Shown here piece by piece: positions 1 through 6,189 of a stretch of DNA of 6,273 bases. The stretch lies in assembly GCA_036274645.1 (NCBI GenBank), contig DASUFH010000184.1, positions 1 to 6,273 of the forward strand, given 5' to 3'. Each line of letters begins with the position of its first letter. Position 1 is the stretch's first letter. Origin of the DNA: DASUFH01 sp036274645. Lineage in GTDB: Bacteria; Acidobacteriota; Terriglobia; 20CM-2-55-15. The notes below the pieces were generated by a model. The model saw nothing but the letters and a program-made list of their open reading frames with translations, was not told the DNA's origin and made no database searches. The position numbers and the translations under genes are program-made.

Positions 1-183
1 GAAGTTATCGGTCTCGCAAATCCGTTCCATTTCTTCGATGATGCGGTTCAGGACCGATTCGATTTCGCTGTAGGTTTCCACGCCGAAAAACGAGCGCTGA
101 TGCTCCAGACGGTCCTTATGACGCAGAAACTCCTCCCGAAAGAATTCAGAGATTTGTTTACGTCTGGTGTCGGGAGCTTCCAT
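1..183 (-). CDS. Unrecognised protein, N-terminal 61 residues only (cut by window edge)
   Basis: The frame opens at an ATG on the minus strand (183-181) and stays open for 61 codons to the window edge, so the C-terminus is missing. The protein begins MEAPDTRRKQISEFFREEFL. It is strongly charged and looks helical throughout, with alternating acidic and basic residues and no signal peptide or membrane segment, so it is probably cytoplasmic. I do not recognise a family. The start lies 28 bp after the gatB stop on the same strand, with no terminator between, so the two are probably co-transcribed. No clear Shine-Dalgarno is visible; the sequence before the ATG reads TAGTCCCGCCGAT. The open frame, plausible amino-acid composition and tight spacing to gatB support a real gene, but the function is unknown. 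Confidence 0.6.
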   Translation of the reverse strand, partial: MEAPDTRRKQISEFFREEFLRHKDRLEHQRSFFGVETYSEIESVLNRIIEEMERICETDNF

Positions 184-211
184 ATCGGCGGGACTATAAC
201 CCTTTACGATT

Positions 212-1666
212 TCAGCCTGCAAGTTTCTTTCGAAGCAGTTCGTTGACGATCTGCGGGTTGGCGCGGCCGCCGGTGGCCTTCATGGCCTGACCCACAAAAA
301 AACCGAGAAGGCCCGTCTTCCCGGCCCTGTATTGCGCCACCGGTTGCGGATTGCCGGCGAGAACTTCATCGATGATTTTTTCGATTTCGGCGTCATTGGA
401 AATCTGCAGCAGGCCGCGCGCTTCGACGATGGCCGCGGGGGACTGGCCGGTTCTGATCATTTCCTCCATGACGGTTTTGGCGATCTTGCCGGAAATTGTC
501 CCCTTCTCGACCAGGAGAATCATGTCGGACAGCGCCTGCGGCGTCACGCGGGAAGCCGAGAGGTCTTTCAGATCGACGCCATCTTCCTTGAAGGAGCGAA
601 GCAAGTCGCCCATGATCCAGTTGGCGGCCGCTTTCGGCTGGCCGCTGAGTTGCGCGGCGCGTTCGAAGAACTCCGCCAGGGCGCGAGTCGTGGTGAGGAC
701 TCCGGCGTCGTATTCCGAGAGCGCGTATTGCTCCATGAACCGCAGGCGGCGGGATGCCGGCAGTTCCGGCATCGCCTTTTCAACGTTCTGGAGCCATTCG
801 GCGTCCAGCTTCAGCAGAGGAAGATCGGGCTCGGGAAAGTAGCGGTAATCGTGCGCTTCTTCCTTGCTGCGCATCGAAACGGTGCGCTCCTCCACGCTGT
901 TCCACAGGCGCGTTTCCTGAACCACGCGGCCGCCGCTTTCGATCACGTCGATCTGCCGGGCGATCTCAAAGTCGATGGCCTTGCGCACGAAGCGGAACGA
1001 ATTGATGTTCTTCAATTCGGTGCGCGTGCCGAATTTTTCCGAACCCACCGGGCGGACCGAAACGTTGGCGTCGCAGCGCAGGCTGCCTTCCTCCATGTTC
1101 CCGTCGCACACATCGAGGTATTCGAGAATCTCCTTCAACCTGGAGAGGTAGTCGTAGGCTTCTTCCGAGGACCGGATATCGGGCGCCGTCACAATCTCCA
1201 CCAGGGGCACGCCGCTGCGGTTGAAGTCGAGATAGGTGTTTCGATTCGAGTCCGGAAATCCTTCATGGAGCGATTTCCCGGCATCCTCTTCCATATGGAT
1301 GCGCTGAACGCCGATCCGCTTGGTTTCGCCCGCGACCGTGACATCGATAAAGCCGTGTTCGGCGATGGGGCGGTCATACTGGGAAATCTGGTAGCCCTTC
1401 GGCAGATCCGGATAGAAATAGTTCTTCCGCGACCACTGCGATTCCAGATTGATCCGGCATTTCAGGCCGATTGCCGCACGGGTGGCCGCCGCCACCGCCG
1501 CCCTGTTCAGAACGGGCAGCGCGCCCGGCAGGCCGAGGCACACCGGGCAGGTATTCATGTTGGGCGGTTCACCAAACCTGGTCGAGCACGAGCAGAAGAG
1601 TTTTGATTGCGTCAGCAGCTGGGCGTGGCATTCAAGTCCGATGACGGCTTCATATCGTTCGTTCAT
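212..1666 (-). CDS. gatB: Aspartyl/glutamyl-tRNA(Asn/Gln) amidotransferase subunit B
   Basis: GatB is the tRNA-binding and kinase subunit of the GatCAB complex. The complex converts misacylated Glu-tRNA(Gln) and Asp-tRNA(Asn) to Gln-tRNA(Gln) and Asn-tRNA(Asn), using ATP and ammonia delivered from GatA. The 484-aa product has the usual family length. Visible signatures are YEAVIGLECHAQL (5-17), four zinc-type cysteines (C25, C27, C40, C43), YFYPDLPKGYQISQYD (83-98), HMEEDAGK (124-131), DFNRSGVPLVEIVTAPD (147-163), LRCDANVSVRP (196-206) and RTELKNINSF (215-224). The helical tail domain covers about 300-482 and ends GLLGFFVGQAMK...KKL. The open frame continues upstream of 1666, but the family N-terminus begins at MNERYEAVIGLE, so I chose that ATG. 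A weak AGG lies 4 nt before it. gatA and gatC are not in the window; family knowledge says they are needed and must lie elsewhere. Confidence 0.97.
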   Translation of the reverse strand: MNERYEAVIGLECHAQLLTQSKLFCSCSTRFGEPPNMNTCPVCLGLPGALPVLNRAAVAAATRAAIGLKCRINLESQWSRKNYFYPDLPKGYQISQYDRPIAEHGFIDVTVAGETKRIGVQRIHMEEDAGKSLHEGFPDSNRNTYLDFNRSGVPLVEIVTAPDIRSSEEAYDYLSRLKEILEYLDVCDGNMEEGSLRCDANVSVRPVGSEKFGTRTELKNINSFRFVRKAIDFEIARQIDVIESGGRVVQETRLWNSVEERTVSMRSKEEAHDYRYFPEPDLPLLKLDAEWLQNVEKAMPELPASRRLRFMEQYALSEYDAGVLTTTRALAEFFERAAQLSGQPKAAANWIMGDLLRSFKEDGVDLKDLSASRVTPQALSDMILLVEKGTISGKIAKTVMEEMIRTGQSPAAIVEARGLLQISNDAEIEKIIDEVLAGNPQPVAQYRAGKTGLLGFFVGQAMKATGGRANPQIVNELLRKKLAG

Positions 1667-1753
1667 GTGCCTAATGACTGTAGCACACGGTAGAATGATT
1701 CGCTGGAGGGGGCGGTTCCGCGAATTTCCAGGCATTCTCCATAAAGTCAAATC
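1667..1753. promoter_or_regulatory. Divergent promoter region between gatB and mtnA
   Basis: This 87-bp spacer must carry the start signals for both gatB (leftward) and mtnA-tsaD (rightward). For mtnA, TAGAAT at 1691-1696 matches five of six -10 consensus bases and would give a leader of about 50 nt, but no good -35 lies before it. For gatB, TTGACT on the minus strand (1750-1745) is a good -35 match, with only a weak AAATTC at the -10 position 17 bp away. There is no obvious Shine-Dalgarno at the usual distance before the mtnA ATG; the G-run at 1706-1712 is too far upstream. The promoter assignments are inference from motif matching. Confidence 0.4.
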
Positions 1754-2797
1754 ATGATCAAAACCATTGAGTGGACCAGCGAAGGCGTGCGGATGATCGA
1801 TCAGCGAAAGCTGCCGACCATCGAAGAATATCCGGTTTTTTCGACGTATCAGGATGTCGCGGAAGCCATCCGCGACATGGTGGTGCGGGGGGCGCCCGCC
1901 ATTGGCGTGGCTGCCGCCATGGGCGTGGCGCGTGGCGTGCTGGATTCCCGGGCCCGCGACATCGCCGCCCTGCGCGCGGACTTCGCGGAAATCACGACCA
2001 CGCTGGCCTCCACCCGTCCAACCGCGGTCAACCTGTTTTGGGCGATCGAGCGGATGCGGCGCGTCTTCGACCAGGCTGTCGCATCCGGCGCGGATCGCGG
2101 GGCCATTGAGAAGATCCTGATCGACGAAGCGCACGCCATCTACAACGAAGATGTCGAAAGCAACCGGCGCATGGGCCGTTTCGGCGCTGAACTGCTTCCG
2201 ACCTCCGGTTCGGTCCTGACGCACTGCAACGCCGGCGCCCTGGCCACGGCCGGGTACGGCACGGCGCTGGGCGTGATCCGGGCGGCCATTGAAGGCGGCA
2301 AACGCCTGAGGGTTCTGGCCGACGAGACCCGGCCGTTTCTGCAGGGAGCGCGGCTGACGGCCTGGGAACTCTGGAAAGACGGCATCGACGTCACCGTCAT
2401 TGCGGACAATATGGCCGGGTCGTTCATGCGTCAGGGACTGATCGACGCCGTCATTGTCGGCGCGGACCGCATTGCCGCCAATGGAGACGTCGCCAACAAG
2501 ATCGGCACATATTCGGTCGCGGTTCTCGCCCGGCACCACGACATCCCGTTCTACGTGGCGGCGCCGATCTCCACGCTCGATCTCAAGATTCCCGACGGCT
2601 CGCACATTCCCATCGAACAACGCGATCCCTCGGAGGTGACTCACGCGGGCGGCGCGCGCGTGGCGCCGGAAGGCGTGCGCGTCTTCAATCCGGCGTTCGA
2701 CGTGACGCCGCATGCGCTCGTGACCGCGATCGTCACGGACCGGGGTGTAGCCCGGCCTCCGTATACGACCAGACTCCGGGAACTGGGTTCCGACTGA
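1754..2797 (+). CDS. mtnA: S-methyl-5-thioribose-1-phosphate isomerase
   Basis: This enzyme converts 5-methylthioribose-1-phosphate to methylthioribulose-1-phosphate, an aldose-ketose isomerisation in methionine salvage. Some bacterial homologues also act on 5-deoxyribose-1-phosphate from 5'-deoxyadenosine. The 347-aa product is full family length. It opens with IEWTSEGVRMIDQRKLP, typical of the family, which fixes the start. Visible motifs are RGAPAIG (45-51), THCNAGALAT with the presumed catalytic cysteine C158 (156-165), the VGADRIAANGDVANKIGTY block with the presumed catalytic D238 (235-253), and IEQRDPSEVT (287-296). It belongs to the eIF2B alpha/beta/delta-related superfamily, but the catalytic Cys and Asp and the MtnA-like N-terminus point to the isomerase. 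No other mtn gene is visible, so salvage partners must be elsewhere or the enzyme serves a shorter shunt. Its stop abuts the tsaD start. Confidence 0.95.
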   Translation: MIKTIEWTSEGVRMIDQRKLPTIEEYPVFSTYQDVAEAIRDMVVRGAPAIGVAAAMGVARGVLDSRARDIAALRADFAEITTTLASTRPTAVNLFWAIERMRRVFDQAVASGADRGAIEKILIDEAHAIYNEDVESNRRMGRFGAELLPTSGSVLTHCNAGALATAGYGTALGVIRAAIEGGKRLRVLADETRPFLQGARLTAWELWKDGIDVTVIADNMAGSFMRQGLIDAVIVGADRIAANGDVANKIGTYSVAVLARHHDIPFYVAAPISTLDLKIPDGSHIPIEQRDPSEVTHAGGARVAPEGVRVFNPAFDVTPHALVTAIVTDRGVARPPYTTRLRELGSD

Positions 2798-3865
2798 ATG
2801 CTGACGCTGGGCATCGAAACATCCTGCGACGAGACAGCCGCCGCCATTGTTGCAGACGGCCACACGATCCTTTCCAATGTCATTCATTCGCAGGTCAAGA
2901 CACACACGCCGTTCGGCGGGGTCGTGCCGGAGCTGGCGTCCCGGGAGCACCTGCAGAAGATCCGGCCGATTGTCGATCAGGCGTTTGCCTCAGCCGGCAA
3001 GACGATGGCCGACATCGATGGCATTGCCGCGACTTCGGGGCCCGGACTGATCGGCTCGCTGCTGGTGGGGCTGACCTATGCCAAAGCGCTCGCTTACGCC
3101 TCCGGCAAGCCGCTGGCCGCGGTGAACCACATCGAAGGACATATCTATTCGGTGTCGTTCGAATACCCGCAGGCGGAATTTCCCGCTCTTGCTCTCGTCG
3201 TTTCCGGCGGACATACCAACCTCTTCTGGGTTGAATCGCTGACCGGGGACTTCGGTCATTTGAAATACAGTCTCGTGGGCAGGACCCGCGACGATGCCGC
3301 CGGTGAAGCCTACGACAAAGTCGCCAAACTGCTGGGCCTGCAATACCCGGGCGGGCCCGTGATCGATCGGCTCGCGCGTCTGGGCGATCCGGAAACGGTG
3401 CGCTTCTCCCTGGTCAAGATCAGCGACGGCTCCCTCGACTTCAGCTTCAGCGGCATCAAGACCGCCGTCCTGCGGATGGTCAAGACTGAACACCTCGCGC
3501 CGAAAGATGAAGAGGCGTCGCGCGAGGACAAGGACCGGCTGAACCTTCTCGCCGGATTTCAGGAAAATGTTGCCCGCATGCTCTGGGCCACCACGGCCAA
3601 AGCCATCGAACGGCTCAAGCCCCGCTCGGTGATGTTGTCCGGTGGTGTGGCTGCCAACAGCCGGTTGAAGAGTCTGCTGCAGGAGAAGACCGCCGAAGCC
3701 GGCGTTCGCTTTTATGCGCCCAGGCCGATCCTGACCACCGATAACGCCGCCATGATTGCCGCCGTGGGTTACGCCAAACTCCGTCGCGGCGAGACCGCCG
3801 ATTACACGGCCGAGGCCGACCCCAACATGCGTCTCGCTGAACCCATGTCCCGTTCGTGGACCTGA
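2798..3865 (+). CDS. tsaD: tRNA N6-adenosine threonylcarbamoyltransferase TsaD
   Basis: TsaD transfers the threonylcarbamoyl group from threonylcarbamoyl-AMP to A37 of ANN-decoding tRNAs (t6A), working with TsaB and TsaE in bacteria; TsaC makes the intermediate. The 355-aa protein has an ASKHA fold. Visible motifs are LGIETSCDETAAAIV (4-18), NHIEGHIYS (110-118) with metal-binding H111 and H115, SGGHTNL (136-142), GRTRDDAAGEAYDKVAKLLG (161-180), YPGGPVIDRLA (183-193), FSFSGIKTAVLR (215-226), SGGVAANSRL (281-290) and TDNAAMIA (314-321) with metal ligand D315. No residue expected in these motifs is missing. The ATG follows the mtnA TGA immediately (TGAATG), so translation is probably coupled and the two form one operon. 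No separate Shine-Dalgarno is clear, which fits coupling. The older annotation of the family as O-sialoglycoprotein endopeptidase (gcp) is superseded. Confidence 0.97.
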   Translation: MLTLGIETSCDETAAAIVADGHTILSNVIHSQVKTHTPFGGVVPELASREHLQKIRPIVDQAFASAGKTMADIDGIAATSGPGLIGSLLVGLTYAKALAYASGKPLAAVNHIEGHIYSVSFEYPQAEFPALALVVSGGHTNLFWVESLTGDFGHLKYSLVGRTRDDAAGEAYDKVAKLLGLQYPGGPVIDRLARLGDPETVRFSLVKISDGSLDFSFSGIKTAVLRMVKTEHLAPKDEEASREDKDRLNLLAGFQENVARMLWATTAKAIERLKPRSVMLSGGVAANSRLKSLLQEKTAEAGVRFYAPRPILTTDNAAMIAAVGYAKLRRGETADYTAEADPNMRLAEPMSRSWT

Positions 3866-4127
3866 ATCTTTCCCGCCGGATGAACCTTCCGGCGCTCGCC
3901 AGTGTCCTTTAAGCATCAGGGAAACCAGTAGTTAGGGTCGGCTCCGTGTATGAATTGTTCCCGGAAGACCTGGAATCTTCTTGCCGGGATGGAACTTATG
4001 GCATGGGCGGTTGTCTAAGTCAGTTCGTAACGTCCTGAGTTTTTTCTGTACGGGAATGCTAACCATTCCGGACTTTGGAGAGTCTTAGCGACGGACGATT
4101 CAGCGTTCCTGAAAACTCAGCGCGTCA
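3866..4127. other. Structured non-coding spacer with several inverted repeats
   Basis: This 262-bp stretch has no convincing gene. Besides the hairpin just after tsaD, it holds a 10-bp stem with one bulged G: TCCCGGAAGA (3959-3968) pairs with TCTT (3979-3982) and CCGGGA (3984-3989), with G3983 unpaired and a 10-nt loop. A second hairpin is GGAATG (4053-4058) with CATTCC (4064-4069). It sits inside a longer-range 9-bp pairing of CTGAGTTTT (4035-4043) with AAAACTCAG (4112-4120). The nested arrangement could be a structured leader of the next gene, a small RNA, or the remains of a mobile element. I recognise no known riboswitch or ncRNA family here. Confidence 0.35.
3874..3894 (+). terminator. 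Hairpin downstream of tsaD, possible transcription terminator
   Basis: CGCCGGA (3874-3880) and TCCGGCG (3888-3894) form a perfect 7-bp stem with a 7-nt loop, starting 8 nt after the tsaD stop. No T-run follows, so this is not a classical intrinsic terminator. It could still end or stabilise the mtnA-tsaD transcript. The structure is seen in the sequence; the role is inference. Confidence 0.4.
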
Positions 4128-4613
4128 ATGGATGACCAAAAATGCTCAAGTGGGGTCGCATTGAGTACTACAACAATTAACGCAGCGTCGAAATGCCTCC
4201 GAACAGACTGCAATAACCGGCCGAGACGCCGGGGCCTCTGCTGCGCCTGCTATCAGGCCGTCAGACGGCTCGTGATGCAGGATCTGATCATCTGGTCTCA
4301 ACTCGAGCAGGACAGCAAGGCCTTGCGGTTCCGATCTTCAGCGGAACGTTGTGGGGTCGCGGTCTCGCAGGACGGGAGTCTCGATGAGTTCGAGTTCGGC
4401 AGGCACGCGGCGGCGAGTTCGAAAGACAACTTCATTGCCTGGATGGTCGAGCAAGTGGAGACATTCCATCTGCGCTTCAACTGGAGCGTTGAAGAGGTGG
4501 AGACCATTGTCGGGATGCTGCTCATTGCCCGGGACATGGCGATCGATGATGTCGGCGCCACACTGGCCGAAGTCACGAAGCTGGATGGTTCCGGTCCAGA
4601 GACCCACCGCTGA
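4128..4613 (+). CDS. Hypothetical protein with N-terminal four-cysteine zinc knuckle
   Basis: I do not recognise a named family. The 161-aa product carries a cysteine module near the N-terminus: C23-x4-C28-x9-C38-x2-C41, reading CLRTDC, then RRRGLCCACYQAVRRLV. Such RGLCxxCY knuckles typically bind zinc and occur in small nucleic-acid-associated proteins, and the run of arginines (31-35) would suit nucleic-acid contact. The segment after it (about 50-60, IIWSQLE) and the C-terminal part (about 100-152, with NFIAWMVEQVETFHLRF and SVEEVETIVGMLLIARDM) look helical and could mediate partner binding. There is no signal peptide or membrane span. No good Shine-Dalgarno precedes the ATG at 4128. A TTG at 4161, preceded by GGGG, is an alternative start that keeps the cysteines. 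It stands alone between a structured spacer and a REP-like palindrome, which could mean horizontal acquisition. DNA or RNA binding is inference only. Confidence 0.65.
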   Translation: MDDQKCSSGVALSTTTINAASKCLRTDCNNRPRRRGLCCACYQAVRRLVMQDLIIWSQLEQDSKALRFRSSAERCGVAVSQDGSLDEFEFGRHAAASSKDNFIAWMVEQVETFHLRFNWSVEEVETIVGMLLIARDMAIDDVGATLAEVTKLDGSGPETHR

Positions 4614-4652
4614 AACTTTATAGATGCCGGCGCATGGTCCCCGTCTGCCTGC

Positions 4653-4680
4653 TGTAGGGGCGTCATAGACCGCCCCTACA
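4653..4680. repeat. REP-like palindrome (TGTAGGGGCG inverted repeat)
   Basis: TGTAGGGGCG (4653-4662) and CGCCCCTACA (4671-4680) are perfect 10-bp inverted arms around an 8-nt centre. With one bulged C, GTC/GAC can extend the stem inward to a triloop. GTAGGGGCG palindromes of this form recur as dispersed intergenic repeats in many bacterial genomes, so this is probably one copy of a REP-type family mobilised in trans. It lies about 40 bp after the preceding gene and could also slow transcription or protect the mRNA end. Confidence 0.6.
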
Positions 4681-4971
4681 TCCGGTAACGTATCACTCAC
4701 AGCCCCACCGCATTATCGCTTCGATCCACTGCCATGAACGTCGCGCTCAGTTGATCAGCACGTATGGGATCGCTGCGGGAGTTTACGGAATCTCCTGGCG
4801 CGGAATCGCAAAAGAGTATTAATGATGTCGCTACGTCGTTATAGTGGGCTAAACCCTGCTTTTTTAAGCGTAGGAGCGGTTTTTGACTCGTTGGCGTTCA
4901 AAACGCCGGACGGGACGCGCTTGACGCCTGACAGCGCATGTAATAAAGAAACTAGCTTTCCAGGAGGTTGC
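4681..4971 (+). promoter_or_regulatory. Upstream region and long leader of the exported TPR gene
   Basis: No gene is supported in this 291-bp stretch. It ends with the leader of the TPR gene. Visible elements are TATTAA (4817-4822), a possible -10 without a clear -35; TTGACG (4921-4926), which can be paired with TAAAGA at 17 bp or TAATAA at 14 bp, both imperfect; and a small hairpin, GGCGTT (4893-4898) with AACGCC (4902-4907). The GGCGTTCAA segment could pair instead with TTGACGCC at 4921-4928, so two exclusive folds are possible. The open frame that enters here from downstream lacks a protein-like N-terminus and is better read as leader. No known riboswitch is recognised. Confidence 0.3.
4962..4967 (+). 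promoter_or_regulatory. Strong Shine-Dalgarno AGGAGG that sets the TPR gene start
   Basis: AGGAGG lies 4 nt before the ATG at 4972. It is the only strong ribosome-binding site seen in the window. It decides the start in favour of 4972 over the in-frame ATGs at 4822 and 4825, which have no such site. The chosen start also puts a good signal peptide at the N-terminus. Confidence 0.8.
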
Positions 4972-6039
4972 ATGCTCACGAAAGGGATACGGACTTCACT
5001 CGCGCTCCTTTTGATCGGGATGACGTCACTGGCGCCAATGGCGGCTGCCCAGCGGGTTGCCGGGCCGGATAACGGCACTGGCGGCGGAGCGATCAGCGGA
5101 CAAATCATCGTTCCGGTTCCGGGCTTCTGGGACTACATCGAAGTGATTCTGGAGTATGAGACCGGCGTTCCGGTGTACACCCACACCGATACCACCGGGA
5201 ACTTTGCGTTCAGTAACCTTCTGCCCGGACGATACTACGTGGTCGTCGATCTGGTTGGTTTCGAGAAGGTACGCGAGCGCTATGACGTAATACCGGGCGA
5301 TAACTTGTCTCCGGCCAGGATCTATCTGGTTCCGGATGGCGAAAAAGCTGCGGAAAGCGATCTGCGTCAGAAGTATTCGAGGAAAGCGGTCGACGAATAC
5401 GAAAAGGGACAGGGAGAGGTGCGTAAAGGCGATATGGCGAAAGCGGCCCAACGACTGAGTTCCGCCGTCAAGGAATCCCCCACGTTTTTCGAAGCGCAGC
5501 TCCTGCTGGGCACGGTGTATTACAAGTTGAAGAAGATGGCCGACGCCGAAACCGCTTACCGCAAGGCCCTCGAATTGGATCCCCTGTCAACCCGCGCCAT
5601 GATGAATCTGGGACAGCTCTACATTGAAAACGCGGATGCGAGCATGGCCCGTAGCGCGGCGTCCGGCCCAAACGCGAACGCCGCTCAAGACGCAGCGGCC
5701 ACCCAAAAGGTTTTCGACGCGGCCCACGATCTTCTCGCGCAGGCGGCCAGGCTCGAACCGGGATCCGCCACGGCCGCTTTCCTGCTGGGCGTGGCTTCCT
5801 ACAAGTCCAATCGCAACGACGAAGCGGAAAACAGTCTGAAACGCGCCCTGCTGCTCGACCAACGCATGGGGCAGGCGCAGGTCATGCTGGCCAACGTCTA
5901 TATCCGGAAGCAGAACTGGACCGGCGCCCTGGATACACTGGACGCCTACCTCAAAGCTCACGGCAGCGCGCCGGATGCCAAGCCGATCCAGCAGACTCGC
6001 GACAAAATCGCGGAACTCGTGAAGGGCGGCGCCAAGTAG
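4972..6039 (+). CDS. Exported carboxypeptidase-regulatory-like and TPR repeat protein
   Basis: The 355-aa product begins with a Sec signal peptide: a basic MLTKGIR, a hydrophobic core (about 9-22) and a likely cleavage after MAAA near residue 26. It is probably periplasmic or secreted. Residues about 40-120 form a carboxypeptidase-regulatory-like (CnaB/transthyretin-type) beta-sandwich, with the signature DTTGNFAFSNLLPGRYYVVV (73-92). A charged linker leads to TPRs at about 139-172, 173-206 (ending ALELDP), 207-264, 265-298 and 299-332. The third repeat is split by an Ala/Asn-rich insert (about 222-245). TPRs bind protein partners, and the sandwich often mediates surface or polysaccharide contacts, so a scaffold role in the envelope is likely, but no specific partner is indicated. 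This architecture is frequent in Acidobacteriota. The start is set by AGGAGG and the signal peptide. A terminator-like hairpin follows, so it is probably a single-gene unit. Confidence 0.88.
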   Translation: MLTKGIRTSLALLLIGMTSLAPMAAAQRVAGPDNGTGGGAISGQIIVPVPGFWDYIEVILEYETGVPVYTHTDTTGNFAFSNLLPGRYYVVVDLVGFEKVRERYDVIPGDNLSPARIYLVPDGEKAAESDLRQKYSRKAVDEYEKGQGEVRKGDMAKAAQRLSSAVKESPTFFEAQLLLGTVYYKLKKMADAETAYRKALELDPLSTRAMMNLGQLYIENADASMARSAASGPNANAAQDAAATQKVFDAAHDLLAQAARLEPGSATAAFLLGVASYKSNRNDEAENSLKRALLLDQRMGQAQVMLANVYIRKQNWTGALDTLDAYLKAHGSAPDAKPIQQTRDKIAELVKGGAK

Positions 6040-6070
6040 GAGCGCGTGACGGATGTTTACCGCAGGGCGC

Positions 6071-6090
6071 TGGGGGGGCAGACCTCCCCA
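6071..6090 (+). terminator. Possible rho-independent terminator after the TPR gene
   Basis: TGGGGGGG (6071-6078) pairs with CCTCCCCA (6083-6090) as an 8-bp stem with one G-T wobble and a CAGA tetraloop, 31 nt after the stop codon. A short T-run (6098-6101) follows, offset by seven bases, so termination may be partial. The structure is clear; the efficiency is not known. Confidence 0.5.
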
Positions 6091-6151
6091 ACTAGCCTTT
6101 TAGCAGCAGCCGGAGCGGGAATATTGGGTCAGCGGGACAGCCGGCCAGGTC

Positions 6152-6189
6152 CATTGGACATTTGACATCACAACATTGGACATTCGACA
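6152..6189. repeat. Two 16-bp direct repeats built from ATTNGAC heptads
   Basis: CATTGGACATTTGACA (6152-6167) recurs as CATTGGACATTCGACA (6174-6189), 15 of 16 bases identical, at a 22-bp period. Each copy is itself two heptads of form ATTNGAC. No coding frame explains them. Short tandem heptads of this kind suggest slippage-prone intergenic repeats. Confidence 0.6.

Noticed and set aside
332..1606. A 424-codon plus-strand frame antisense to gatB
   Set aside because: Its composition (many H, R, G, F) is typical of a codon shadow, no motif is visible, and gatB is certain on the other strand.
1667..2950. Upstream extension of the gatB reading frame across mtnA and into tsaD on the minus strand
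   Set aside because: The sequence before MNERYEAV has no family similarity and lies antisense to well-supported mtnA and tsaD. It is an open-frame artefact of GC-biased codons.
2990..3916. A 308-codon minus-strand frame antisense to tsaD
   Set aside because: It is a shadow of tsaD, with no recognisable domain or ribosome-binding site.
3950..4018. A 22-codon frame beginning MNCSRKTWNLL in the spacer after tsaD
   Set aside because: It has no Shine-Dalgarno, is very short, and overlaps a strong hairpin. A leader peptide is possible but not supported.
4338..4700. A 120-codon minus-strand frame overlapping the zinc-knuckle gene
   Set aside because: It is antisense to the better-supported gene and crosses the REP-like palindrome. 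It shows no motif.
4822..4971. A 50-residue N-terminal extension of the TPR protein
   Set aside because: No ribosome-binding site lies before the ATGs at 4822 and 4825, and the extension would bury the signal peptide. AGGAGG at 4962-4967 fixes the start at 4972.
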